Assembly: GCA_021604005.1 (NCBI GenBank)
Contig: BQIV01000020.1
Span: 20,299-84,298 of the forward strand
DNA length: 64,000 nt
Direction: 5' to 3'
From: Nitrospirales bacterium
Lineage (GTDB): Bacteria > Nitrospirota > Nitrospiria > Nitrospirales > UBA8639
Both the position numbers and the translations under genes were made by a program. The notes below the pieces were generated by a model, which was not told the origin of the DNA, made no database searches, and saw only the letters and a program-made list of their open reading frames with translations. How positions within the stretch are numbered: position 1 is the stretch's first letter; every line of letters starts with the position of its first letter. This document shows positions 28,481 to 37,361 of this stretch, one piece after another.

Positions 28481-28509
28481 TTGACATGACCATTTTAAAT
28501 GACTATAAT
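28481..28509 (+). promoter_or_regulatory. Consensus sigma-70 promoter of the TA pair
   Basis: TTGACA at 28481-28486 and TATAAT at 28504-28509, both perfect, with a 17-base spacer. It lies 44 bases before the antitoxin ATG. Autorepression by the antitoxin is expected for Phd-type pairs. Confidence 0.8.
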
Positions 28510-28553
28510 TTCTTTTAAAGAAAAACCAGGGCCGAAGGAAGGAGCATAGCCTC

Positions 28554-28781
28554 ATGAAAACCATGGCCGTAACAGCTTTCAAGGCTCATGCATTGCAGGT
28601 ACTAGGAGAAGTAGCCGAAACCCGAGAGTCTGTCTTGGTCACAAAACGTGGCAAACCTCTGGCTGAAATTGTACCCTTTGCAGAAAAACAATCGATACCA
28701 GGAAAACTTGCCAAGACCCTCGTCTTTGAAGATGATATTGTGTCACCTCTTGGCGGAGAGAATTGGAATGCTTGCCGGTGA
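28554..28781 (+). CDS. Antitoxin, Phd/YefM type
   Basis: 75-residue Phd/YefM-family antitoxin: MAVTAFKAHALQVLGEVAET with the conserved KPLAEIVPF strand after VLVTKRG. The C-terminal part (DIVSPLGGENWNACR) should bind the toxin. GAAGGAG lies upstream of the ATG. It is read from a near-perfect sigma-70 promoter and its stop overlaps the toxin start (GTGA). Confidence 0.85.
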   Translation: MKTMAVTAFKAHALQVLGEVAETRESVLVTKRGKPLAEIVPFAEKQSIPGKLAKTLVFEDDIVSPLGGENWNACR

Positions 28782-29176
28782 AGTATCTCCTCGATACCCA
28801 TGTCTGGGTCTGGTGGCACATGCAGCCGCAAAAGCTTTCCAAGCGAATACGCACAATTCTCTTAGACCCACAGCAATACGATGAATTGCTCCTGTCAGCC
28901 ATCTCTCCTTGGGAATTCAGCAAGCTGTTAGAAAAGAAACGAATTGGGATTTCCTGCAATCCGGAAGAATGGATTCGAGAAGCGCTTGCAATGCCAAAGT
29001 TACGACTAATTCACATAACACCAACTATCAGCTACCGATCAACAACACTTCCGCAACCATTTCATGACGATCCAGCTGATCAGATTATTGTTGCCAGCGC
29101 GAGGGAAGAAAATGCAACAGTGATAACCAAGGATAGCCTCATTCGAGGCTACCACCATGTACGCACACTTTGGTAA
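28778..29176 (+). CDS. PIN-domain toxin
   Basis: PIN-domain toxin of about 132 residues starting at the GTG inside the antitoxin stop (GTG AAG TAT CTC CTC, (V)KYLLDTHVWVWW). Catalytic acids are visible in LLDTHVWVWW, ISPWEFSKLLEK, HDDPADQIIVASAR and NATVITKDSLI. The HVWVWW and RIGI.. text places it in the branch that pairs with Phd-type antitoxins. The TTG at 28763 is a poorer start since the family begins at K-Y-L-L-D-T-H. Confidence 0.88.
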   Translation: MKYLLDTHVWVWWHMQPQKLSKRIRTILLDPQQYDELLLSAISPWEFSKLLEKKRIGISCNPEEWIREALAMPKLRLIHITPTISYRSTTLPQPFHDDPADQIIVASAREENATVITKDSLIRGYHHVRTLW

Positions 29177-29198
29177 ACCATGAAGTTTCTTAAATAAG

Positions 29199-29330
29199 TC
29201 TTAACCCATGCCTGACCCGATTGGCCGTTTCCCATCTTCCGTCTCTCGTTTCCCGAATAACGCTTTCCGTCTTCGCATCGCCCCCATTTTGTAATTTACA
29301 CTTTTCACTTTGCATATCCGTCTCCCCTCT
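29199..29330. repeat. REP-like half site and degenerate tandem repeats downstream of receptor gene
   Basis: AACCCATGCCTGACCCG at about 29203-29219 (reverse complement CGGGTCAGGCATGGG) is followed by repeated TTTCCC/GTCTCTCG words and then CCCCCATTTTGTAATTTAC and TTTTCACTTTGCA. The last words match the tract behind the other receptor gene at 14490-14522, so both receptors end next to the same repeat. Confidence 0.6.
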
Positions 29331-31778
29331 TCAATCCACCCACGGTGGAGTCCATTCCAGAGTGGGATCAAATTTAAGGCGCAGGGTCCCGAAAACGCTC
29401 ACCGGCGCGCCAAATTGGTTAAACGAGCCCAAATTCCCTGGACCTTCTATATACGTCGCATCCAATAGATTGCGGACATTAATCGTGAAATCATAGGCTT
29501 TTTGAGGTGGGCGGTAGTATACGACCGCATCGACACGCTCGTACGCTTCGGTCGAAAACCGGTTAGGGACCTCTAACTCTACTCCGCTCTGAAAAAATAC
29601 CCCGCCGCCGAAGCCCAAACCTTGGAGTGGCCCCGATTGCATTTCATACGTCGCGAAAACGCGCCCAACATAAGAGCGTGGAACAAACCTTGGAGTATTC
29701 CCTTCAAAACCCGCACGATTGTCTTTCGTAATTTCAGCGTCCAAATATGAAACATTGGCCGTCACGTTCAGTCCTGGCCATAGTTCGCCATTGACGTCAA
29801 ATTCCATTCCCTGATGCCGCTGCTCCCCCATGGCGATGAAAAACCGCGTATCAGTTGGATCCGTCGTCGCCACATTTTGGCGGTACGTTCGAAATACCGC
29901 AGCCGTCAATCGCAGCCGTCCATCAAAAAGGCCCAGCTTCGCTCCAACTTCATAGTTCTCACCAGTTTCTGGCGGTACGAGAGAACCATCTCGAGTAATG
30001 GCCAAAAGATTTACCTGAAACGACTGCGCATAGCCCGCATACACATTCAACCCTGGAAATAGTTCGTAGATGGCCCCCACTCGTCCAGTCAGTTCAGACT
30101 GATCGTCTCTCGACTTTGTAGAGGTTAGCCTATTTGTGACTTTCGGATCTGCCCAATCCTGTCTGAGTGCGCCAACCATCGTCAATTTTGAAATGGGACG
30201 CACCACAACTTGGCCAAAAACCCCAGTTTGCATCAGGTCTACTGTCTGGTTAGTAAAAGCATTGGCCACAAGGATATCATTAGACGGGATCTGAAAATTG
30301 TTCGCCGGATTAAAAATATTATCGGTACCGAGAAAAGCATACCCGTTTGGGATGTCTTGACTTTGTTCGCGATGATCCACTCCCACCAACACTTCATGCT
30401 GCTGGCCCAATCCTTCAAATTGTTTCTTCACAAAAATCTCACCGGCATACGTTTCAGTATCCACGTCTCGAAGTGATGAATATATCGCTGATGTACCATC
30501 GGGTGGTAATGTACCCCCTCCATAGATATAGCCATAAAGCGTCTTATCAAGTAAGTCTGCACGGGAATACTTTCCCTTCATCGACAAAGTTAAATTGTTG
30601 ACAAATTCATGATTGTAATGCACCTCATAGTTTTGTCCTCGAAAGGTTGTTTTAGCTCCACTATCGGTCCCACCTCCAAAATTACGGGTGCGGGAAATAT
30701 CGGGAACTTTGCCATTGGTCAACAATGGAAACCCAGGGTAGCTAGAGCCGTCAAACTGTTGATAGTGGCCTGTGAGCAACAAGGTGCCGGCACCATCAAA
30801 CAGATCAATCTCTATCGACGGCGCAACGGTATATTGCCGGACATCCACTTCATCAACAAAATTTCCGCCTTCTTCCACGGCGAAGACCACTCGTCCTCGA
30901 ACGTTTGAGGAAATCGGCAATACGCCATTGGCATCAACTACCCCACGATACAATCCATACGATCCAGCCTGAAATTCAGAGGTAGCAAAATTTTCGTCTT
31001 GTGGCGTCTTGGTAACACGATTCACCACGCCACCTGGGCTTGAGGCGCCACCCGCAATCGAAGCCGGCCCCTTGATAATTTCATAGCGCTCGACGAGGGC
31101 CACTTCCGGAGCGAAGGCACTGTCTATTGGTAGTCCATTCTGCCTGATAGCACCAAAAGAACCCGTAAAGGAACCAACTTCAAAACCACGGAGATTAAAT
31201 CCCTCCCCTCGTCCTAAACGGGTATTGCTCCGTGACACTCCACTGACATGTTCGAACGCATCTTGCTGCCTTAACGAGAACGTGTCTTTCATCACATCTC
31301 TCGTAACTACACCAATGGAAGTCGGGGTTTCGTTAATGGGCAAGGCAGTGCGTGTGCTACCAGTTGTTTCGTCCGCCTTGTAGCCATCGACAGGAGGCAG
31401 GAACACTTTAGAGCGTGTAATGGTATCTGTCACTTCCACGGGCTGCACTTCGACGACGGGGATATCCGATCCTGAAGAGGTTCCCGCCGCTGCTCCGACG
31501 ACTCCTGCTGCACCAACATCTTCCTGTGCAATAAGGGTGACGGTGTTGGCATCCGAGAAACGATAGGTGACACCTGTGCCTGCCAACAAGTGTAGTAAGG
31601 CTTCCTGTTTCGAGTACGTACCATGAAGGCCTTTCGTGTGCCGTCCAGCAACAAGGTCCGACGGGTAGAGAAGCTGCCAGTCGACGAGACGCGCATAAGC
31701 CTTTAACGCCGTTGAAAGATTTGCTTCGGGAATCTCGAATGATGGTGTTGATGCACTTGGTCGGTCTTGTTCGGCCAC
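29331..31778 (-). CDS. TonB-dependent siderophore receptor, leaderless open frame (paralog of 14572)
   Basis: 815 codons starting at a GTG (GTG GCC GAA CAA). It has the STN signalling domain (FEIPEANLSTALKAYARLVD, LYPSDLVAGRHTKGLHG), the TonB-box-containing linker, the plug (SIGVVTRDVMKDTFSLRQQD, NLRGFEV, RYEIIKGPASIAGGASSPGG) and the full barrel ending in SVFGTLRLKF. It is very similar to the receptor at 14572 over almost its whole length. As read it lacks a signal peptide. The signal peptide is encoded upstream in the same frame but cut off by two TGA codons (31791-31793 and 31911-31913). It therefore cannot be exported unless these are errors or are read through. Confidence 0.85.
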   Translation of the reverse strand: MAEQDRPSASTPSFEIPEANLSTALKAYARLVDWQLLYPSDLVAGRHTKGLHGTYSKQEALLHLLAGTGVTYRFSDANTVTLIAQEDVGAAGVVGAAAGTSSGSDIPVVEVQPVEVTDTITRSKVFLPPVDGYKADETTGSTRTALPINETPTSIGVVTRDVMKDTFSLRQQDAFEHVSGVSRSNTRLGRGEGFNLRGFEVGSFTGSFGAIRQNGLPIDSAFAPEVALVERYEIIKGPASIAGGASSPGGVVNRVTKTPQDENFATSEFQAGSYGLYRGVVDANGVLPISSNVRGRVVFAVEEGGNFVDEVDVRQYTVAPSIEIDLFDGAGTLLLTGHYQQFDGSSYPGFPLLTNGKVPDISRTRNFGGGTDSGAKTTFRGQNYEVHYNHEFVNNLTLSMKGKYSRADLLDKTLYGYIYGGGTLPPDGTSAIYSSLRDVDTETYAGEIFVKKQFEGLGQQHEVLVGVDHREQSQDIPNGYAFLGTDNIFNPANNFQIPSNDILVANAFTNQTVDLMQTGVFGQVVVRPISKLTMVGALRQDWADPKVTNRLTSTKSRDDQSELTGRVGAIYELFPGLNVYAGYAQSFQVNLLAITRDGSLVPPETGENYEVGAKLGLFDGRLRLTAAVFRTYRQNVATTDPTDTRFFIAMGEQRHQGMEFDVNGELWPGLNVTANVSYLDAEITKDNRAGFEGNTPRFVPRSYVGRVFATYEMQSGPLQGLGFGGGVFFQSGVELEVPNRFSTEAYERVDAVVYYRPPQKAYDFTINVRNLLDATYIEGPGNLGSFNQFGAPVSVFGTLRLKFDPTLEWTPPWVD

Positions 31779-32039
31779 AAGCCGTCCCGCTCAAGAATGA
31801 GGATCAGCCGCCACATCCCTGCCAGACATCGGTCCTGTCTCTCGCCAGTCCTGCGCCAACGCTGGATGATAGGCCCCCAAGGCCACGGAGGACAGGCCGA
31901 CGAGAAATCTTCACAGGAGATTCTGCCGGTGAGATCCTTTGACGGTATCCGCCGTCGAACAAACGACGTGATTGAGACGATCGCGCATTGCCTGACGGCG
32001 GTGTGTTCGCCTCAGTTGTTTGACTTTTTTCTGACGCAT
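31779..32039 (-). pseudogene. Disconnected leader and signal peptide of the receptor at 29331, with two in-frame TGA codons
   Basis: From the ATG at 32039 the frame reads MRQKKVKQLRRTHRRQAMRD.., similar in charge and length to the leader of the first receptor. It then has LL-stop-RFLVGLSSVALG and AYHPALAQ, matching GVMVGLSSLAVGTYHPALAQ of the first receptor, then ends at a second TGA (31791-31793). The first TGA aligns with a Trp codon (TGG) of the paralog, so a single G-to-A change explains it. All of this is in one frame with the main receptor reading frame, so the ancestral gene was 29331-32039. Confidence 0.8.
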
Positions 32040-32288
32040 TCGATGAATCCTTCCATACATCCCCCACCCCGGTTACGGCAGGGAACGGGGTGCTCAATAA
32101 GGATCGGGAATCGGTGTTCTCTGCCCTCTTTGACATACACAATGAATGAATATGACTGTGAACGATGTTGCCTCGTCATGAACTATGACGAGTTCATACG
32201 TCAAAAGGGGACGTGGATTTTTAAAAAAATTTTTGATGGGTAGATTTTGGGGACGTGCAGAACACGCGAGGAATCTGGGAGAGCACGT

Positions 32289-33338
32289 TTAGTTGACGCG
32301 TTCCCCATCGACGTGCCGTTTCAACACGATCACCTGCGGGGCGAGATGACGGGTATGAATATCTAGGGTGTTTTCTAATGCGTGCAAGAAACTGTCGAAT
32401 TGATCGATCTGGAATTTTCCGCTGATGGGAATGGTGCCGAGACTCGGGTCGTGCGACCGGATTTCTCCAGGCCGGTACCGTGCCCATTCTGCGAGCACTT
32501 CTTTGAGCGGTTTGGCGTCAAAATAGAGCATGGCATCGGTCCAAGCCGTGATCATGGCTCGATCGAAGGCTTGCACCGAAGAGAGATGGCCTGAGGCTTC
32601 ATACCACACGTGATCACCTTCTTTGAGCATGTGCGAATGGTTCGTAGAACGGGCGCTCACCGCATTGGTCACCTCGACTTTGACGAGGCCTTCAAGTACT
32701 GAAACCTGCACGGTCTCCGAAGTGTGCCGAACGAGAAACTGCGTCCCGATATCGTGAATGATGCCGTTGGCGGCATGCACATCGAAGGGACGCTGCGCAT
32801 CATGTGTCACCGTGAATAGGGCCTCTCCTCGTTGCAAGGTCACCCGTCGCGCCTCCCCGGACATACGCACGAACACCTGCGAATCCGTATTCATCAGCAT
32901 GGTTGAGCCATCTGAGAGATTAACCGTTCGTTGCTCCCCTTTAGCCGTGCGAAACGATTCTTCTAGCACCGGCGAGTCCGGCCACCACCAGATCCCCAAT
33001 AGCAACACCACTAGGAACGGGGCAGCCACCGCCGACAGATGACCCAGCTTTTGCGTCATAGTCTCTGAACGAGCAAAGGCCTGTGTCGTGGAGTTCGAGC
33101 GCTTGAGGCTCTTCGATGAATAACTGGGTTCCGTGAGAAGCGGCTCAACTTGATCGAAGTCTTCCCACATCGCGGCAACCTGTTCATATTCCTCACGATG
33201 AACAAGATGCTCGTGTAACCAGGATTCATGGCGTTCAAGATCACGAGCCGAGACTTCGCCAGATTGCAAACGAAGAAACCAGTCGATGGCTTGATCCCGT
33301 GGGGACCGGGGTTCCATTGATTCCTGATCGTCATTCAT
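32289..33338 (-). CDS. FecR family anti-sigma/sigma regulator (second copy)
   Basis: 349-residue FecR protein, paralog of the one at 17646. DUF4880 segment: RDQAIDWFLRLQSGEVS and HESWLHEHLVHREEYEQV. One membrane helix at about 104-120 (AAPFLVVLLLGIWWW). Core: TAKGEQRTVNLSDGSTMLMN, GEALFTVTHDAQRPFDVH, DIGTQFLVRHT. C-terminal: LAEWARYRPGEIR and ISGKFQIDQFDSFLHALE. It lies directly upstream of the receptor at 29331, 249 bases from its ancestral start. The sigma gene at 21987 is the probable partner. The gene appears intact although its receptor has lost its export signal. Confidence 0.93.
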   Translation of the reverse strand: MNDDQESMEPRSPRDQAIDWFLRLQSGEVSARDLERHESWLHEHLVHREEYEQVAAMWEDFDQVEPLLTEPSYSSKSLKRSNSTTQAFARSETMTQKLGHLSAVAAPFLVVLLLGIWWWPDSPVLEESFRTAKGEQRTVNLSDGSTMLMNTDSQVFVRMSGEARRVTLQRGEALFTVTHDAQRPFDVHAANGIIHDIGTQFLVRHTSETVQVSVLEGLVKVEVTNAVSARSTNHSHMLKEGDHVWYEASGHLSSVQAFDRAMITAWTDAMLYFDAKPLKEVLAEWARYRPGEIRSHDPSLGTIPISGKFQIDQFDSFLHALENTLDIHTRHLAPQVIVLKRHVDGERVN

Positions 33339-33880
33339 GCGTGTCCACGCTCTCCGTTTTTGTCATTCGTTGCTTGTTGCTCGTCGTTCGCTTCACGTTT
33401 CACGCTTCACAAATCACGTTTCCCCTCTTTTTCGCATCACCCATTCAGGATGCGAGTCTACAGACGGCCATTTATGATCCATCGAAATGAAATATTGAAT
33501 AGCCCGACTATCACAGTGCGGCGGTCCATTCTAAATGCCTTGGGAAAGAGGAACAGCCAACACACAGCGTGCCCTATTCTTTATGACGAATGAGGCTGTC
33601 TCGCCCTACCTCAGGAAATGGTAAAAACTTGTGTATCGTGTTACCCCTCGATAAGCATGGCTCATGGAAAATACTCAAAAAAATTGGCTCATAACTCTCA
33701 AAAATCAATATAAATCAATAACTTAAAATTAACATTGTGTGTTTTTGATAAAGATATCCATTATCATTGTCTTCTTCATAGACTTATGCGATACTGCTGC
33801 CCTCTTTATATTTCGACGTTGCTTGGTTTTCGATTCTTTTTATTTCATACATTCGTATTATTTCTCGGCTTCATCCATAC
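33339..33880. promoter_or_regulatory. Divergent control region between FecR and TonB genes
   Basis: 542 bases between divergent genes. 33359-33430 carries TTCACG-type repeats (GTTCGCTTCACGTTTCACGC). 33640-33870 is AT-rich and contains a strong Fur-box match (listed separately). This region probably controls tonB, and perhaps FecR, by iron. Confidence 0.6.
33747..33765. promoter_or_regulatory. Fur-box-like operator upstream of second tonB
   Basis: GATAAAGATATCCATTATC matches 16 of 19 positions of GATAATGATAATCATTATC. It lies 116 bases before the TonB start codon in an AT-rich tract. Confidence 0.65.
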
Positions 33881-34909
33881 ATGAATCGACCAACTTCATC
33901 TTCCGCCACATTACAGCGCCAAAGACCTGCAACCCGGCCTCAATTGGGACGCCGAACGAATATGGCCTGGATGCTGTCGCTTGTGGCTCACAGCTTAGTG
34001 TTGACGGTGATTGGCGTCCTGTTGAACATCGAGTGGATTACCCCCACGCAGTCGTCATTCGCCTGGAAGGTACAGTTTGTTGAACTTGACCCACCTCCGC
34101 CTCCTCCCCCGACGAAACCGCAGGCCTCGCAGCCCGTTCGCAAACGAACGGTCGATGCCGCCCCACCACTGCAGCCCTTGATTCAAACGAAACGGCACAC
34201 GCAGCACCGGCTTCGGCAAATGAAAGCGCGTTCCGGACAACGGGGCTCCGTGCCCATTCCCTCGCCTGCCCGTCCCGCATTTAGCGACACTCCCACTCAT
34301 GCCAGCGTTCCACATGAGACGGCTAGACCTGCCCCACCGGCACGGATAAAGAAAGAAGCCCAATTGACGACACATCTCACGTCGCCTCGCCCGATCCGTC
34401 AACCGTCCCCTCTTCCTCAGACCGATCTCCCTCGCGCCAATACGATTCATTCGCAAGCCGCCCAGGCAACCAACGATACCACCTGGAGCGAAGGGATTCG
34501 CCATACCACGCAGCAGGAGCCTGACTTTTCGGTCACGGGCCAAACACGTATCGCTCCGGCCACCGACCCTCAAGCCTTGAAACCAAGAGCCACGCTAGCA
34601 CGCACACCGCAACAAGCCGATTTTGGCTGGTTGGTTGAAAGACTGCATGAAAAGGTTCAACGATTAAAACAGTACCCTGCTCGAGCCAAACGGCAAAGCC
34701 TTGAGGGGCAAGTCACCGTACGCGCGACCATTACGCGAAACGGACTGCTTGGCAATCTGGTGATTGAACGATCGTCGGGCCATCACCTGTTGGATCAAAA
34801 TGCACTTCAGACGGTCAAACAGGCCTTTCCCCTTGACTTTCAAGAACAATTACACCAACCTCAGGTCGTTCTGCTGCTTCCCATCAATTACACGCTTCAG
34901 AATCTGTAG
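33881..34909 (+). CDS. tonB: TonB energy-transducing protein (second copy)
   Basis: 342-residue TonB. The N-terminal anchor is at about 28-50 (MLSLVAHSLVLTVIGVLLN), followed by LDPPPPPPPTKPQ and a long Pro/Thr/Gln-rich spacer. The TonB domain begins near 245 (FGWLVERLHEKVQRLKQYPA) and includes RQSLEGQVTVRATI, SGHHLLDQNAL and the final LLPINYTLQNL. It differs in spacer composition from the TonB at 11593 (PT-rich rather than KPV-rich). A Fur-like box lies upstream. It is followed by the PepSY gene on the same strand. Confidence 0.93.
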   Translation: MNRPTSSSATLQRQRPATRPQLGRRTNMAWMLSLVAHSLVLTVIGVLLNIEWITPTQSSFAWKVQFVELDPPPPPPPTKPQASQPVRKRTVDAAPPLQPLIQTKRHTQHRLRQMKARSGQRGSVPIPSPARPAFSDTPTHASVPHETARPAPPARIKKEAQLTTHLTSPRPIRQPSPLPQTDLPRANTIHSQAAQATNDTTWSEGIRHTTQQEPDFSVTGQTRIAPATDPQALKPRATLARTPQQADFGWLVERLHEKVQRLKQYPARAKRQSLEGQVTVRATITRNGLLGNLVIERSSGHHLLDQNALQTVKQAFPLDFQEQLHQPQVVLLLPINYTLQNL

Positions 34910-35038
34910 ACTCGTCCAGATTTTTTCCAGCAGCCTAATTCGAAAACAGGTAAGGATTTGCCTGGCTGCCTCGTCATATATATGAGAGGAGTGTGGAAGG
35001 GTGCGTCAAATCACTTACGTTCGCATCGTGGAATCATC

Positions 35039-36421
35039 ATGATACATCGCCCAGCCTGGGTACTCATCCATCGGTATATCGGGCTGGTCATGGCCCTGTT
35101 TTTACTCGTCTCCGGGCTGACCGGTAGCCTGCTGGCGTTCTACGATGAGTTGGATACGGCAGTGAATGCGGAGGTAATGACCGTCACACCGCCGTCGCCC
35201 CAAGCCCAACCGTTAGACCCCTTACTCGTACGCGAACAGGTTCAAGCTGCTCACCCGGAGGGCTTGGTCCATTGGGTCAATCTCAACCATCAACCAGATC
35301 ATGCCCGCACCTATTTCCTGGATAGCCGCATCGATCCAGCCACGGGAAAGCCCTTCGACCTGGAATACGACACCCTCTTTGTGAACCCCTACACGGGCGA
35401 AATTCTGGGCGCACGGATGTGGGGAGACATCACACAAGGCATGACGAACCTCATGCCCTTTCTCTACCGGCTGCATTACGCACTGGCTCTCGGCACGGTC
35501 GGCGAATACGTCTTCGGTATCGTGGCGCTGCTGTGGACCGTCGATTGTTTTATCGGCGCGTATCTCACCTTCCCCGCTCGGGCACGTTCACAGTCAACCC
35601 CGCACGGGATTCAAGCATCAGCCGCGCCACGCCGTCAACGACACTCCTGGATCATGCGCTGGTGGCCATCGTGGACCATGCGATGGAAGAGCAATCGGTA
35701 TAAAGTCAACTTCGATCTGCACCGCGCGGGAGGCTTGTGGCCATGGGCCATGCTGTTGATACTGGCCTGGTCTTCTGTCGGATTCAACTTACAAGAGGTG
35801 TACAAACCCGTCATGGGACTATTTTTCACCGGCCAGACGAGGGTAGAACACGTACCGACGCTCGACAAGCCGCAACCCGAACCTGGGATTCCCTGGGCGC
35901 AAGCCTTAGAAATTGGACAAGGCCTGATGGCAAAGGAAGCGGCCCGCAAGGAGTTCAATGTACATGAAGCTCGAAGTTTGTCGTACGACCCCGGAAAAGG
36001 CCTATATCGCTACAGCGTCAACAGCGGCCGTGATCTTGCCGAGTGGGGCGGCACCTCAGTGTGGTTCGACGCCAATACCGGTGTCCAACGGGCGTTGTAT
36101 CTTCCGACCGGGGAGGCGAGCGGCGATACCGTCAGCGCCTGGCTGTTCGCCCTGCATATGGCAGCCATCTGGGGAATGCCGTTTCAGATCTTTATGAGTA
36201 TGATGGGCATCACCGTGGCTGTCCTCTCGGTTACCGGCGTAGTCATCTGGTGGAAAAAATATACCGCTCGCCAGCAACATCGAATACGTCAGAAAAAAAC
36301 TTCTGCATCCCTTCCCACTTCCCATCCGAACCACGCGCCCGCCCATTCCACGGTTAAACCTAAAAACAGCAGTTGGATCACGAAAGTCTGCACAACCTCT
36401 TCATGCACCGAGAAAATGTAA
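35039..36421 (+). CDS. PepSY-associated transmembrane protein (iron-uptake/siderophore reductase-like)
   Basis: 461-residue membrane protein of the PepSY_TM family. The start at 35039 (MIHRPAWVLIHRYIGLVMAL) matches the family's usual N-terminus; the upstream in-frame ATG at 34958 only adds non-conserved text. Helices lie at about 15-35, 140-170 (ALGTVGEYVFGIVALLWTVD) and near 390-440. Conserved family text includes SLLAFYDELD, NPYTGEILGARMWGD, NLMPFLYRLHYAL, KVNFDLHRAGGLW, ALHMAAIWGMPFQIFM and GVVIWWKK. Family members next to TonB or receptor genes are thought to reduce or process ferric siderophores. It ends in a Lys/His/Ser-rich tail. Confidence 0.9.
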   Translation: MIHRPAWVLIHRYIGLVMALFLLVSGLTGSLLAFYDELDTAVNAEVMTVTPPSPQAQPLDPLLVREQVQAAHPEGLVHWVNLNHQPDHARTYFLDSRIDPATGKPFDLEYDTLFVNPYTGEILGARMWGDITQGMTNLMPFLYRLHYALALGTVGEYVFGIVALLWTVDCFIGAYLTFPARARSQSTPHGIQASAAPRRQRHSWIMRWWPSWTMRWKSNRYKVNFDLHRAGGLWPWAMLLILAWSSVGFNLQEVYKPVMGLFFTGQTRVEHVPTLDKPQPEPGIPWAQALEIGQGLMAKEAARKEFNVHEARSLSYDPGKGLYRYSVNSGRDLAEWGGTSVWFDANTGVQRALYLPTGEASGDTVSAWLFALHMAAIWGMPFQIFMSMMGITVAVLSVTGVVIWWKKYTARQQHRIRQKKTSASLPTSHPNHAPAHSTVKPKNSSWITKVCTTSSCTEKM

Positions 36422-36457
36422 AAATCTCTCATCACCCACAAGGTGACCACGAGATTT
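36422..36457. terminator. Two-tier hairpin after PepSY gene
   Basis: AAATCTC (36422-36428) pairs with GAGATTT (36451-36457), and inside it CACC (36433-36436) pairs with GGTG (36442-36445). It starts directly after the stop codon between convergent genes. No T run, so termination is an inference. Confidence 0.5.
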
Positions 36458-36564
36458 GTACATTTCCTCTGCACACAAATAGTTTGCACAGCTTTTTCCC
36501 GCTCAACTGCCGTTTCTAGGTTGAATGGGAAGCCGGGGACATACGCAAAGAGTTGCCGTCGTAA

Positions 36565-37260
36565 TCACGACCTTGTCCTTCTGACCCCTCCGTCACGTCC
36601 CGATACCTGACGAACCACAAGACAATTTTTCTCCCTGCCAGACCGTGTGGCCAAGACATTAATCCAAGCCCCTTTGCGCTCTTGATGTGTGACGCGCTCA
36701 ATTGAGCACACGTCCCATGCCGCAGTTTGCACCGCGTGCCTGAGTTCTCTTTTGAACCATTTCGCCAGGTATCGGCCCGCAATCCATTGCTGCCGGGGAA
36801 CGCCAACCTCACGACCGTACATGACGGTGAGTGCCAGCCAACCGCCTGGCTTCGTCAGCTTGAATAATTTTCTCAATAGGGTTCTGGCTTGGACTTTGGG
36901 AAGATGAATAATCGAAGCCGCAGCCCAGATTCCATCGAAGGTTTGAAGCGGAAATGGCAGCCGACGCATATCCGCTTGAACTACCGGTAAGCGAGGGGCT
37001 CGTGCCTTTGCGGCTTGAAGAAACGACCAGGTAAGATCGGCCCCACACACATGAAACCCTTGCCGACGTAGATAGCGAGTGTCCTGACCCGGCCCACACC
37101 CGACATCTAATATCAATCCGGCCTTCGGCACGCGAGCGATCAAATTATGTAAATGAAGCGGCACTTTGTACTGACGGGCGTTCCATTCGTGAAGATAGAT
37201 TTCGTGCTGTGCTTCGTAGGATTGGATAGTTCGCCGCGTTGGAGTCAGTCGCATGGCCAT
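36565..37260 (-). CDS. Class I SAM-dependent methyltransferase
   Basis: 231-residue methyltransferase. Motif I is LILDVGCGPGQDTRYL (about 50-66), motif II VCGADLTWSFL, motif III PVVQADMRRLPF and the post-motif DGIWAAASIIHLPK, KPGGWLALTVM. The fold and motifs are those of methyltransferase domain 11/25. Substrate unknown. It stands alone, convergent with the PepSY gene. Confidence 0.9.
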   Translation of the reverse strand: MAMRLTPTRRTIQSYEAQHEIYLHEWNARQYKVPLHLHNLIARVPKAGLILDVGCGPGQDTRYLRRQGFHVCGADLTWSFLQAAKARAPRLPVVQADMRRLPFPLQTFDGIWAAASIIHLPKVQARTLLRKLFKLTKPGGWLALTVMYGREVGVPRQQWIAGRYLAKWFKRELRHAVQTAAWDVCSIERVTHQERKGAWINVLATRSGREKNCLVVRQVSGRDGGVRRTRS

Positions 37261-37361
37261 AACATCTGAGACAGGAAGAAAACGTGAGGGAATATGGATG
37301 GATGGATTGACTGCAAAGTCACCGCCGCTCGCATCTCGCTAAAAACTGTGTAGCCTTACAC

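Larger units (their letters stand above)
27958..28553. other. Intergenic region, 596 bases
   Basis: No confident gene. It holds a REP-like half site on the minus strand (CTTAAATCATGTCTGACCC, 28391-28409) and the strong promoter of the following TA pair. A minus-strand frame at 28135-28344 has no recognisable family. Confidence 0.5.

Noticed and set aside
31791..31913. TGA read as an amino acid (recoding) in the second receptor gene
   Set aside because: Many genes in the window end in TGA, and no selenocysteine or stop-readthrough signal is seen; decay or sequence error is simpler.
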